Positions 1 to 10,934 of a DNA stretch of 64,000 nt are shown one piece after another. Under the pieces are notes generated by a model. The model did not search any database, had not been told where the DNA came from, and worked only from the letters and a program-made list of their open reading frames with translations. A program made the position numbers and the translations under genes. Position 1 is the stretch's first letter. Each line of letters begins with the position of its first letter. The stretch is taken from positions 184,240,522-184,304,521 of the forward strand of contig NC_092875.1 of the NCBI RefSeq assembly GCF_028372415.1. The letters are read 5' to 3'. This DNA is from Notamacropus eugenii. Lineage: Eukaryota; Chordata; Mammalia; Diprotodontia; Macropodidae.

Positions 1-442
1 TGTGTCTTGGTGTGGGAAACATACCAAAAAAAATCCCAAAATTGGATATAGGGGGCTAAAAGGTAGTCTAGGAGACTAAGAAAATAAGATTCTCTGACCT
101 GGAAAGAATGGAAATTAATAGTTGCTTATGGAAAGAGATGGGAAAATATTGAAGTCTTGTAAATAAGAGGGGAAACTAAGTAATAAACAATAAAAGGAAA
201 TCTTTGCTATTTACTTTGATGCCCAAAGAGATCTTTGCAAGAGAACGCTGAGTCTATCATCAAACCGGACCAGATTACCTCATCTTTGCAATCCCACTTA
301 TCCAAAGATCAATGTTCTAGTACTCCAGATCATTGCCTAAAACCAAGAGGTAAAAGGGAAACCACCTTTACACATTCATAATGCCTGCCACAGAGCACCT
401 GCACCAATGACTTAGAGAATTACTAACTCTTTGTTAAATTAT

Positions 443-632
443 TTGTTGCTGTTTCAGTCATGTCTGACTCTTTGTGACACTAAGATACTGGAATGGTTTG
501 CCACTTCTTTCTCCAGCTCACTTTACAGATGAGGAAACTGAGGCTAACAGGGTCAAGTGACTAGACCAGGGTCGGAGATCAGATTTGAGTCCAGGTCTTC
601 CTGACTCTAGGCCTGCTGCTTTATGGACTGTT
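443..632 (-). mobile_element. Mar1-type CORE-SINE, reverse orientation
   Basis: Read on the minus strand this has a tRNA-like head, a CORE segment (GATGAGGAAACTGAGGC seen on the plus strand) and a BovB-like 3' tail at its left edge (GTCATGTCTGACTCTTTGTG). That head-CORE-BovB order is the marsupial Mar1 SINE pattern. The copy is diverged and has no obvious target-site duplication. It is non-coding and would have depended on an RTE/BovB-type reverse transcriptase. Confidence 0.85.
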
Positions 633-1343
633 TCACTTAGTAACCCTCTAAAATATAATTCTTAATAAACTCTGTTATCTGCTTTCCTGCTAATAGAAAA
701 AATAGCAAATTTGAAGGGTTCCAGGAAGACAGTGGAAGCAAGGCAACAGGTAAAGTGAATGACTGATATCAATACAGAAAAAGTCCAAAGGGATTGCAGA
801 TATTGTACTGCAGTGCCCTGTGTAGGGCACAGATACCTAGACTTTTTTGATTGAAAATTACTATTAAATATTTTGAGAATGTACACTCAAAATTTATTTA
901 TAAATTGTATGCACATACTGCTCTTTGGTTTAACCCATGCAATCCTCCATTAGATAGGAGAACTTACACCACATAACCCCCAGAGTACAGAGCACGCTGT
1001 CTCAGGTGACTGTCTTACCTATGAGGTGATCTAACAGGCCTAGAGTTGGCACCTGAGCAGCCCCTGCCATGGGTAGCAATTAGGTTGTAACTACCTTGAT
1101 GATTGGGGCAGATATGGAGAGGTTAGTTGGAGGCACAATGTTTAGAGGGATAGAATGGTGGTAGTGTTGAGGGAACATGGGTGAAGGGTAGATATAGATG
1201 CATTAGAGATGCCCCATGACTTTAAACATTGAGCAGAGGGTGGGATTTAACCCATCTTCCCACTCACTAAGCGGATGATCACAAATGACTTGAGATCACA
1301 ACCCTGTCTCTCCTGAGTCCCTTGTCCACAATTTGAAGATCAA

Positions 1344-1790
1344 TGATGTAGAAACCAGAGTCAGACTGCCTGGGAATCAAGAAGACCTAGGCTTAAGACA
1401 GGAGGCAGCTAGGTGGCTCAATGGGTAGAGCACTGGACCTGGAGTCAGGAAGACCTGAGTTCAAATGTGGCCTCAGACACTTACTAGCTGTGTGAATCTG
1501 GGCAAGTCTCTTAACCACTGTTTGCCTTAATCTACTAGAGAAGGAAATGACAAATCACTTCAGTATCTTTCCCAAGAAAATCCCATGGACGGAGTGGTCT
1601 ACAGGGTCACCAAGAGTCAGACATGACTAAACAACAGAAGCTCAAGATCTACGTGCCTGTGTCACATAATCCTTGTGTGACCCTGAACAAGTCATTTTCT
1701 ACTCTCAGTGTTCCCAAGGAAACTGTAAAAGACTAAATTATATAACACATGCTAGTCTAGATTGGTAGAGTTAGTTTCTTCATCAGAAAT
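1344..1790 (+). mobile_element. MIR-like CORE-SINE split by a younger SINE
   Basis: The left piece (about 1344-1400) has the MIR start region, with a bases run like AGTCAGACTGCCTGGG. The right piece (about 1640-1790) resumes with the CORE and 3' part (GTGACCCTGAACAAGTCATT). The gap is filled exactly by a Mar1-type SINE, so this is one old element interrupted once. The 3' end is degraded and its limit is approximate. Confidence 0.6.
1401..1637 (+). mobile_element. Mar1-type SINE, plus strand
   Basis: It begins with the marsupial tRNA-SINE head (GGCAGCTAGGTGGCTCAATG), has a B-box-like GAGTTCAAATGTGG, and ends in the BovB-like tail with AAGAGTCAGACATGACTAAA. The TCATCTGTAAAATGAG part of the CORE is largely missing, so it may be a CORE-deleted variant. 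It sits inside an older MIR; possible imperfect flanking repeats (GGCTTAAGA / AGCTCAAGA) are weak. Confidence 0.85.
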
Positions 1791-2365
1791 TCCTGTCCCA
1801 ATGAAGGCACAAAGTCAGTCTGAAAAAAGAGTTTATAAGTTTGAGTCAACAAAAAAATTTATATTATGTTTTCAATTATCAAATTGTGCAATACATTTGA
1901 AATCTCTTCCCATCCAAGATGAATAAACTTCAGTTATCTGGAAAAAAATTTCACTTGAGTGGAATACCTCATTCCCTAATGAGGCAGGACAAATAAGAAG
2001 TCACAGTACTTTCTCTGAAATGGAATAGGTTAATCATAAAATAAATGAACGCTTACGTACAGAATAAATTAAGAATGCTACACATGACCTTCCACCATAT
2101 CAGTGAGGAACAATTTGTGATTAGGGAGCTAAGTAACAATATAGAGGTTAGAAAGGCCAGAGAAGAGTTCCGGGATAGGGAGTGGGGGTATGGAAGGCTG
2201 CTCCCAGTTATCCAAACTGGGTAACTAGGAGAGAATAAAAAAAGACATCTCGGGGCATTTTGGTAGCTAGGTTTCTAGAACAAGTTTGAGTTAAAGAAAT
2301 GTATTGGAGAGAATATATCCATTGAAATAATAGACCTTGTAATATAGAAGCTGTCTGTTGATATT

Positions 2366-2387
2366 ATCTAGCTAGCTAGCTAGCTGT
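2366..2387. repeat. Short (TAGC)n microsatellite
   Basis: About five GCTA/TAGC units run in tandem within a locally AT-rich stretch. It is simple sequence with no other signal attached. Confidence 0.7.
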
Positions 2388-2535
2388 ATCTCCATTCATT
2401 TATTGATTTACTTACTTACTCCCTTATTTATCTTCATCTATTAATTTGTATGTATTTTATTTAAACTTTGTAACCAAAGGCCCCAGGGCAGAGCCATCTA
2501 CCTAGTAGATTTTAATACATTCTTTTTGAATTTAA

Positions 2536-3395
2536 TTGAATTGTCTCAATTATTTTCACCTTCTCTGTTCAATTATTGAAAATGGGAAGTTTTGAAAAAA
2601 CAAAATGCACCAAATAGCCACCTCTCCTTTGAAGGCCTCAATAGATGTGAAAGATTGAATAATCCTCTCTAAGTGATATATCAGCGTGGCTCTTTTTTGA
2701 TGGGCTCTTCTAAAATGGTATTTCCTCCTGGAACTAGGGTAATAGCATGTGGTATCCATCCCTGCTCATGTGACTTTTCTTCATAGAGTGTGGCATGTTT
2801 TCTCTTGTCATCTTTACTAGTAACTTTTCAGGTACTTCTAATTCCTCTGCTAGATTACATGTCACTTCATGTCAAGAATTATTCATTATCCATCTTTGTG
2901 TTCACTGTAGGGCCTACATGTAACTCAACAGAGAGAAAGCCTTCATTGAATTGTCACTAAAGAATTTATTTTTTTCAATAATTTCAAAGATAACTTCTTC
3001 TCCATGAATCTATTTGACTCTCCCACCATTGGCTTGAGTGGGATGGGGGTGCGGTGCTGAATAATACTCTAGATCTTTGCCTCTTTATGGACATTGCACA
3101 GCATAGGGTTTGCCAGCTCATCTGTGTGGAATGAACTGACTTAACGGAACAACTTCTCCCCCCACCCCATGCCTCATCATCACATGCCAAGGGAGGGTTT
3201 TCACCTCCATAAGTTTCCCTGAAGAGTAGTTTCTGGAGGTTCATCTTTTTGAGCATGCCAGGTATCATTAGTCAAATATCCTCTTTTGCTGGTGGAATTG
3301 GTCAGTGTTTAGTAAAGGCCTTCAGGGCTTTATGCTTTGGGAAGAAAGTCACAAGTGTTTTTTTGCTTCATGCCTGCCATTTAAGGTGCTCAAAG
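2536..3395. other. Stretch without recognised gene or repeat
   Basis: No SINE, LINE or DNA-transposon signature was recognised over this ~860 bp. Open frames on either strand are short (under 100 codons), overlap each other and show no protein motif. It may be unique sequence or repeats too old to see by eye. Confidence 0.5.
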
Positions 3396-3860
3396 CCAGA
3401 TGATTTTCTTTCTTTTTTTCTTTTCTTTCTTTCTTTCTTTTCTTTCTTCTTCTTCTTGTTCTTCTTCTTTTTGGTAATTAGGCCTAGTTCAAAATGGTAA
3501 GTGGAGTCTCAATAAATTTGATTTAATGCAGCAAGAAGAAAGGAAAGCAATTTGGGTTCCCCTAGTCCCACTTGCCTTTCCATGGGAACTACTGGGACAG
3601 GGTGAAGGGAGGAAGGGGAAGAGAGAGTAGGAAGAAAAGGGGAAAGGAAAGGAAGAAAGGAAGGGAGAGTCAGAGAGAGGGAGGAGGAGAAGGAAAAGAG
3701 TGAAGGGAAAGGGGGAAGAGAGGAAAAATAACAAAGGAGACAGAGAAAGACCAGTGTAAAGGAAAAGAGAGGAGAGGGGAGGGGAGGAGAGAGGAGGAGA
3801 GGAGAGGAAAAGAAAAAGGGAGAAAGGGGGGAAGAGGAAAAGGAGAGGAGAGGAGAAGAT
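3396..3860. repeat. Pyrimidine tract followed by a long purine-rich tract
   Basis: The top strand is T/C-only (TTTC and TTC units) at about 3405-3470. From about 3595 to 3860 it becomes almost purely A/G (GGAAG, GGAGA units). The purine tract creates long Ser/Leu/Phe-rich open frames on the minus strand that are compositional artefacts. Such tracts can form triplex structures, which is general knowledge and not shown here. Confidence 0.75.
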
Positions 3861-5100
3861 AGAGTATCTTGCCTCCAGGCCACAGTGAGAGAGCTTGGAA
3901 CAGAATCCAGGTTCCCTATCAGGAGATCACAGTTGCCTCTAAAATTCACAGTATCAGAACAGGCAAAACACAAGAGAAACCCACTGAGGAGAGGAAATGT
4001 TTTCCCACAAAAGCAATTTCCTCCAATTTGTATTTCAGTAACAAATTTGTTTCCAGTTTCAGAAACAGCTATTCAAAATGAGCTGCTGAGACTGACCACC
4101 TTGGGACCTTGCTCATTCTTAATTAACTGGGCGGTAAACATCCACCAGAATGCAGCATGGCTTCCTCACCCCATCCCTCGGGTTGACTGTAGCTATTTAA
4201 TGGAGAAAATTCTAATCTCTAAAGGCATGACTGTAAGCATGCCTTTTGAGGGGGGCAGCGTGTTCCATCTTATGAGGACTGCTGCAAACAAGGGAACTGG
4301 GAGTGCCCAGATCTTTCCATTCAATTCACCAACTCTTCGTGAAGCTCTTATACTGCGTAAATCTGAGGATGACAAACCAAAACAGAATGGCTCTTATCCT
4401 CAGAGTGATTGCATTCTGCCTGAATTTATTTTCCTTCTAGTACTTTCAATTTTAATCTAATTCTTCCTTGTTTCAGGGAGTTGAATCAATCTTTCAGATT
4501 AATTTAAGGTGAAACTCCTAAACAGTGTTTTTTCTTGAGCTGTATGTTTCATAATTGTGTGGCAATCATGGTTGCTTTAATGATTGAAACAAAGCCTTGG
4601 TTAAAACTTTAGTATTCATGAAACAATTAGATTTTGGCAAAGTATGGAACCTATACTGCCAATCTTCCTATATCTGCCCCTCCTCCCTACCCTTCAACTC
4701 TCCAACCCTACCAAGGGATGCTTCCCGAATGGTCTATTAGCCAATGGGTGGTTATTTACTTTTCAGTATTTATTTCTAGACAAAATTAACTTTGAAATTC
4801 CTCTCTCTGAGACTACAGCTTTGTAGCACTAAAAATGCCTTTTACCTTTACAGTGAATGAGGTTAGGCAAAGGCAAATTTGTAAATCAAGCATGCACAGT
4901 TTCAAGAAGGGTGTTATCTTCAGACTGACCCCTTGTCTCCCTAGCTTTGGGGAACCTCCTACCATCCCAACTCTCCCAAACAAACAAGGACCTAACTCCT
5001 CTAAGCAATTCCTTAGATTTCTTGACTGTCTTGCTCATCTTATCCTTCATCACACCCACTATTTCCTAGCTAGGTTATTTTTTTTAAAAAAAAGCAGATA
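3861..5100. other. Repeat-free stretch with a 191-codon plus-strand open frame
   Basis: No interspersed repeat is recognised across ~1.2 kb, which is unusual in this window. A plus-strand frame stays open from about 3885 to 4460 (191 codons; begins MRELGTESRF, ends LVLSILI). I see no domain, signal peptide or recognisable homology, and the frame's start lies at the end of a purine tract. The sequence also holds clustered homeobox-like cores (TTAATTAACTGGGCGG near 4118-4135; CAGATTAATTTAAGG near 4496). Conserved non-coding DNA is as likely as a gene. Confidence 0.35.
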
Positions 5101-5541
5101 TGTTGACAAATTAATGGGAGAAGGCTAACCTCTGGTCTTATTCCTGCTTCTAAGTAATGTGTGCATATTAACAGGAGTCATCAAGTCCTATGACTAATTA
5201 ATAGTAGGATATTCACAGTAGTAGAAAGCAGAAAGAGGCTTAGGTCACACCATAAATTTTGCCTTTATTTATCACTCCCATATCCATAGATATGGTAATA
5301 TCTACCTTCTTGGTGAAGGTGATCCCCACTGTTCTGTTGTCAGTTCTCTCCTAGGCTCTCTGACCTCTCTTAGAAATCTTGTACATTTCTGCATCTTCAA
5401 ACATCATTGCTAACTGAATAACTTTTCTTTTCTATACCCCCATCTACAATTCCCAATTTGCAATAATCCATGAAAGAATACCACCATTACCAACACCACT
5501 ACTACTATTGTCACTACTACCTCTTTTTCCTCCTCCTCAGC

Positions 5542-5575
<34 letters not shown>

Positions 5576-5791
5576 CACTACTACTACTACTATTACTACT
5601 ACTACTTCCACTACTACCACTACTACCACTACTACGACTACTACTACCACTACTACTACTACTACCACTACTACTACTACCACTACTACTACTACTACTA
5701 CCACTACTACTACTACCACTACTACTACTACCACTACTACTACTGCTACTACTACTACTACCACTACTACTGCTACTACTACTACTACTAC
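5542..5791. repeat. (CTA/TAC)n trinucleotide array, ~250 bp
   Basis: Nearly every codon is ACT, CTA or TAC, with regularly placed CCA interruptions. From 5647 onward the blocks starting at each CCA measure 18, 15, 21, 15, 15 and 30 bases, giving a loose 15-base higher-order period. Reading it in different frames gives poly-Leu, poly-Thr and (minus strand) poly-Val frames that are artefacts. It abuts a MIR on its right side. Confidence 0.95.
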
Positions 5792-6012
5792 ATAGTTAGC
5801 ATTTATTTAATACTTTCATACACGCTAAGCATTTCATACACGTTAATTCATTTGATCCTCAAAACAACCCTATGTTAGTGATTGATTGTTGTCCCCATTT
5901 TATTAATGAGGAAATAGTTGAGAGGGGTTTAGACTTGCCCAGAGTCACATAGCTAAGGATTTGAATTCAGGTCTTTTCCAATCCAACCCTAACACGATGC
6001 CACCTAGATGTC
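5792..6012 (-). mobile_element. MIR-family SINE, reverse orientation
   Basis: The order matches MIR on the minus strand: TAGCATTTATTTAATACTTT, then TTTGATCCTCAAAACAACCC, the CORE (TTTTATTAATGAGGAAATAG) and AGAGTCACATAGCTAAGGAT. The trinucleotide array borders it directly on the left. Confidence 0.8.
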
Positions 6013-6332
6013 TATAGTGTTCTACTTCAAGATAAGTTCAGCAGTATCTTAAACCCAATGTGTCTTAAACTGAACTGAATATCTCTCCAAAACATTTCCT
6101 TCCTCCTAACTTCACTGCTTCTTTGAGAGCACCATCTTTCTCCAGTCAACCTGGCTCAAAACTTCAAATCACTCTTGTCTTTTCCCTGTCCCTCAGTTGA
6201 TCTCAGACTATTAAGTCTTGTATAGTTTATCTTTGCAATAACTCTCTTTCCATTCCCACTGCCACAACCCTATTTCAAGACTGGATTATCTCTTTTCTGG
6301 ACTAGCATTTTCTTGATTCTCCTCTTTTTAAT

Positions 6333-6576
6333 GGGTAACTAGGTGGTTCAGTGGATTGAGTGCTAGGTCTGGAGTCAGGAAGACAAGTTCGAATCTGACC
6401 TCAAACACTTCCTAGCTGGGTGACCATGGACAAGTCATTTAATTCTGTTTGCCTCAGTTTCTCCTCTGGAAAATGAGCTGGAAAAGAAATGGCAAACTAC
6501 TCCAGTATCTCCAACAAGAAATTCCAAAATGGGATCACAAAGAGTTGGATATGATTAAAAAACAACTGAACACACT
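6333..6576 (+). mobile_element. Mar1-type CORE-SINE inside L2
   Basis: It has the tRNA-like head (GGTAACTAGGTGGTTCAGTG), B-box-like AGTTCGAATCTGACC, a CORE (GCCTCAGTTTCTCCTC) and a BovB-like tail (GGCAAACTACTCCAGTATCT through AAGAGTTGGATATGATT). It ends in an A-rich, AACAACTGAACA-type terminus. It interrupts an older L2 element. Confidence 0.9.
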
Positions 6577-6865
6577 CTTTCTAGGTCAGTTCTGAGTCAT
6601 CTTATTTCAACTATTGTAAAAATCTTTACATTTGCCTCCCTGCCTCTATTTTCCCCTCCCCAATGAGCAATCCTTCACAACACTGCCAAGTAGTTTCCTA
6701 ACACTTAAGGAAGATCACATTGTTTTCCCCACTTAAAAACCTGTCATAATTCTATATTACCCATTAAATAAAATACAAACTCATTAATATTATTCAAGTC
6801 CTGACAATTTAGTTCTAGCCATCTTTACCAGCCTTTATATTACTTCCCTCCATAAGCCATGGGGG

Positions 6866-7052
6866 AGGTCATATAATGTGATTAGTGTTGTAGAAAATGT
6901 GCTGTATTAGGAAAGAGGATGTTGGTTTAGCTCTGGTTCTGTCTAACCTTGGGATTATTGCTTCATCTCCTTAGAGTTCCTTGGTCTCTTCTGCTGTAAA
7001 ATGAGGGTCTCAAGTGAGATAATGTCTGAGGTCCAATATAGCTCTAAATCAA
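6866..7052 (+). mobile_element. MIR-like SINE inside L2
   Basis: Degenerate MIR order on the plus strand: TGGTTTAGCTCTGGTTCTG, then a CTTCATCTCC..TGTAAAATGAGGGTC CORE, ending in GATAATGTCTGAGGTCC, which matches the usual MIR 3' end. The flanking sequence on both sides reads as L2. Confidence 0.6.
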
Positions 7053-7496
7053 TGTTCCTGATCTATTCTTGCCTTCCCCTACTTTATCTTTGTATGTGTG
7101 TACATCATCCCCTATTCCAGGAAGGAATCTTCACTTTTCTTTCTTCAAGGGCCAGCTCAACCCCACTTCATCCACAGAATTTCCCCTGATTCTGCTAAGC
7201 TAAAAGGGAAGAAACCCCTCATGCTCTTCAAAAACCTCATGTTTCTCTACTTTGATCTCTTCTGGATACTTAATCCCATTTTAACTTGTAATGCAGTTCT
7301 CACTCTGATGCCTTATCATGGAGTGGAAATATCTCCATATTATCAAAAGACTCACTAATGAAGTTCAAGCTTTGACATATTCTACCAAGATAGAATTGAA
7401 TTGAATGGAATTGAAAGAATAGACTGAATGCCATACAATATTTAGCCTAGTAAGTTGGGACAGTTTCATCACTAGGACAGCTACATCATGATGAAT

Positions 7497-7612
7497 ATAT
7501 GTATGTATGCATGTATATATACATGTATGTACATATATCCATGTGTATGCCCATATATACTTACACGTATTTATACATACATGTAGATTTGTGTATACAT
7601 ATATATGTGTGT
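7497..7612. repeat. ATGTAT-rich simple sequence
   Basis: Alternating purine-pyrimidine sequence built from TATGTATG, ATACATGT and TATATATGTGTGTG blocks. Open frames across it read as Met/Tyr/Val/Cys-rich junk. Confidence 0.8.
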
Positions 7613-7686
7613 GTCAGCAAATGTTGGATTTATGTCATAGAAGAGTTGAGGTCTGAGTTTTCAATAAATAAGGATTTATTAATTGC

Positions 7687-7729
7687 TGCCTCAGTTTCTC
7701 CTCTGTAAAATGAGTTGAAAAGGAAATGG
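7687..7729 (+). mobile_element. Fragment of a Mar1 SINE (CORE to start of tail)
   Basis: About 43 bp match the Mar1 middle (GCCTCAGTTTCTCCTCTGTA and GAAAAGGAAATGG). The head is absent, and the tail stops where the left arm of an inverted repeat begins. Confidence 0.6.
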
Positions 7730-7730
7730 T

Positions 7731-7888
7731 ATATTATCTACTTTCACTCCTTGGACAGGAAATAGAATATATTCTACCAGCAGATGGCTATACAATGAAG
7801 TCTGCTCTTAAAAAGTAAGGGGCAGGTGGTACTTGTGCACTGGAAGAAAACTAAGGGCTCAACAGGTCTTTGAAACTCATTAAGATTA
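7731..7888 (+). repeat. Left arm of a ~160 bp inverted repeat
   Basis: This 158 bp segment pairs with 8771-8930 read in reverse, at roughly 85% identity by eye. Shared blocks in both orientations include CTACCAGCAGATGG, AAGAAAACTAAG and TTTGAAACTCATT. It also contains two nearby copies of GATTACTCCAGT at and just past its inner edge. I cannot assign it to a named transposon family. Confidence 0.85.
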
Positions 7889-8039
7889 CTCCAGTCCCAA
7901 CTCACTGAGATTACTCCAGTAGCAATATTGAGCACTGAGGATGTTAAAGAGTACTCTTAGCAAGGAAATTATGGATCTTTGGAGTCACTGGATTAGTTAT
8001 TCATCACACATCCATATTATAGTATTCATGTACAGGCCA

Positions 8040-8165
8040 CGTCCTCTGTATTGAATTGTTAGTTTCACCGTGGCAAAGAATGTCAACTCCCATCTTGTTA
8101 TCCTCGTTGTCTAGTATATTGCATTGTATATGTTAGATATTTACTAACTGTTTATTTAATTCAAT
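8040..8165 (+). mobile_element. Probable L2 3'-end remnant
   Basis: The phrase order (GTTGTCTAGTATATTGCATT, then GATATTTACTAACTGTTTAT) resembles the L2 terminus in plus orientation. It is heavily diverged and lies in the loop between the two inverted-repeat arms. Confidence 0.35.
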
Positions 8166-8770
8166 TGATTGAGATTGATTGTAGGGTCCAGCCTGATAAC
8201 AATAGCCAAGTGGATTGATTACTCTACAAGATACTACCCAAAACATAGTGTTAGACAAGATCACTGGGCAGAGGGCTTCCAGTCTAGATCATATACCAAT
8301 AAAGATAGTGGATATAATCAAGGGAGAAGTCAGGGATGTCAAGGTGAGAACAAGTGTTATTATTATCTCTTATTGCTATCAATCATCATTGGTGGTGATG
8401 GTGTAGACAGTGACATTCTAGCTCCTTGGGAGCTACAATTGTCCCAACTTGGCTTTCAGTAAGGTTAGATTGGGAAAGAAATCTAAAAGGGTTAAAGAAA
8501 AGTGATAAATTCCTCACAAATAGATTTTATTCAGTTGATTGAACTAATGCTTCAGTCTAATATTAAAAGAATATGAGCATGGTCTAAACTCGTTAGTTCT
8601 CAAGTGGGTGGTATTTTACTTCCTCACTCATTTAAGTAAAAAAAAAAATCAACAAACTCTTCTCTGTTGCCTCACTTCTCCTCAGTAGGATACAAATAAG
8701 CTACCCTTCTGGATGCTATCAAGTACAATAGTTAAAATAACAATCATGATAAAATTTTTTTCCCTTTATT

Positions 8771-8930
8771 TAATCTAAATGAGTTTCAAAAATCTGTTGA
8801 GCTCTTAGTTTTCTTCCCATACACAAGTGCCGCCCCCCCCCCTTACATTTTTAAAACAGACTTTATTGTGTAACCATCTGCTGGTAGAGTACATTCTATT
8901 TCCTCTCGAAGGAGTGAAAGGAGATAATAT
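8771..8930 (-). repeat. Right arm of the ~160 bp inverted repeat
   Basis: This is the reverse complement of 7731-7888 with about 85% identity by eye and one C/G-run expansion near 8832-8840. Read in the left-arm sense it contains an AATAAA motif followed by GTCTG. The loop between the arms is ~880 bp and does not itself fold symmetrically as far as I can see. Confidence 0.85.
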
Positions 8931-8934
8931 GCCA

Positions 8935-10790
8935 AACTGATTACAAGAGGACTTATGAGGACATTGGTTGATTGCACGGAATGAATATCCTTTTTTTTTT
9001 TTTTTTGAATGGATTTACTGCAAAATGAAACTCAATATATTTGAATGGCACATTTGACAATGTTGTTCTTGGAAACTTCTCTGTCAGTTCACTCAGTAGT
9101 CATGTATAAGAATTCTTGGTCTAGTGCATTTCAGTAAAAGGAATAACTTTGTTGGTGAAATGAGGGAAAGTTCATTTCAAAATTAATTCTTCAGGAAACT
9201 CCCCCTTATGAGAGACTGAACAGTCTTATCCACAGACAGTGGTGGAAATATGTTCCAGAGGCCATGACTCTTAATATATTTTTAGAAGTAAATGAGTTTC
9301 ATAGAAGATCAGAGATACAGAACCTAATTACCTCTGTCCTGGATGAGAGTACCTTCAATGTGTGTATGGAACTTTTAACTTTTTAAAACAAGTATTTTTC
9401 ACTGTTTCCTGTGAGTATCCCAGTGACCCTTTGAGATAGGCAGGTGAGGAATTATTTGAAACAATCATGAAACTTATCTTGGGAACAGTGGGAGTTTCCT
9501 TACAGCTGCGTTGCCAGTAACATGAGAGCTTCATTGGTAGTAACAGTGCCTTTATCTTGTAGACATCTTCCCCATTAGAAACCAGATAGAGATGGTCAGT
9601 CTGTTCTCAGGGCTATCAGAGATGAATTCTAGGGCTAACTCTTTTAGTTAGTGTAAATGACTTTTCTTCTAACAGTGAGCTAGTGTGATATAATAGAAAG
9701 ACCACTGATTTAGAGACAGGAGACTGGTTGTACAAAGAGCTCTGGACTTTAAAGTGGGAGACCCGAGGCTCTGATTTTAGGATTGTGGATACCGGGAAAT
9801 TATGAACTGGGTAGGTTTTCTACAGTGCCCTAGAGAAGCTGCAGAACCACAGAACCCTGTATAAAGCATATTTACCTGTTGTCTGTAACCCTAAAAGGAA
9901 AAGAATGTTGTTATAACTAATTTCTTGCCCATGAGGAATACTCTCATTTGTCCAAGGTTCAAGAGTATTCAAAAGATTTAAGACTCAAGGTCTAAGAGTA
10001 TGATATAGACTATACTCCAAAAATGATAAAAATTAAAAAAATCTTTTATCTCTGCTTTCCAACCCCCATTTCTGCTTTTCATCTCACTCACCCCTTCTCA
10101 ATTCAATCCCTCCATATTTATTACTACATAAATAATCCACTGGAGCTAAATACATTTTATTATAGAATGATAATGAATAAGATATAAAAGTAACTACTGT
10201 TTGGGGTTGACAGCCTATTGACTTTCCAATGCTCTTTTCACTTTTCCCAGAGAGCAAAAGGATTTGAGGAAATAATTGTGTCTGATATTCCCTTCTTAGA
10301 GGCCAAGGAACTCTAATCAACGTGGAGCAAAGAAATGAGGGAGAGGAGTTTGTCCTCCCTTCATCTCAATAGCTGATTCTCTTCTAATAAACTGCTAGTC
10401 TAGGCATCTTGGAATCCATCTCTACTCCAGACCTGACAGGACTGACACTCACTTCTCCCACAGGTAGCTGGCAACTCTATCGGTACCTGGATCACAGTTT
10501 CCTCTCTGGTCCCATAGTCAGTTGTGGTTATGGCAACTGCTGAAGTGTTGGCCTAAGTCATAAGTGTTCATTTTCTTTGCCTGGCATGACCAATAGACAC
10601 ACGACTCTTCCTCTTTCCCTTTTCTCTGTTCTGTCTTTACTCTTGCATTCCAAATCCATGGCAAGAACTCTTTTCAAGGGAAAAATGATGAAATCTAGGG
10701 AAATGTATACCTAAGTACATTTTCTTACCTTATTTGTTGATTCGATGTTCTATTTCCACTAGTCAAGACTTCAAAAAGAGAGTTCTATCA
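8935..10790. other. Repeat-poor stretch, one degenerate MIR
   Basis: A weak MIR-like signature is visible near 9672-9800 (TGATATAATAGAAAGACCAC). The rest shows no recognised repeat, and open frames are under 80 codons. No splice-bounded coding segment could be argued for. Confidence 0.45.
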
Positions 10791-10934
10791 GGAATCCCTG
10801 CTATAAGGACATAGGATGTGAGAATTGGAAGAGATCTTTGAAGCCACTTACTTCCTTCACAGATGAATCCAAGAGGGGTAATGTTTTGCTTAATGAAATG
10901 TATATGGTAAATTAGGGAGGAGAAAAGAAAGATT

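Larger units (their letters stand above)
6070..7335 (+). mobile_element. L2 LINE 3' portion, interrupted twice
   Basis: The L2 3' body is recognisable from pieces such as CCCATTAAATAAAATACAAA, TCAAGTCCTGACAATTTAG and CAAGGGCCAGCTCAACCCCA, all in plus orientation. A Mar1 SINE (6333-6576) and a MIR-like SINE (about 6866-7052) interrupt it. No intact reading frame survives. Outer limits are approximate. Confidence 0.6.

Noticed and set aside
3489-3973. Pro/Ser/Leu/Phe-rich minus-strand frame of 154 codons
   Set aside because: Composition of the purine tract on the other strand; no start context or motif.
5470-5799. Poly-Leu, poly-Thr and poly-Val open frames of up to 109 codons
   Set aside because: They are the three readings of one trinucleotide array.
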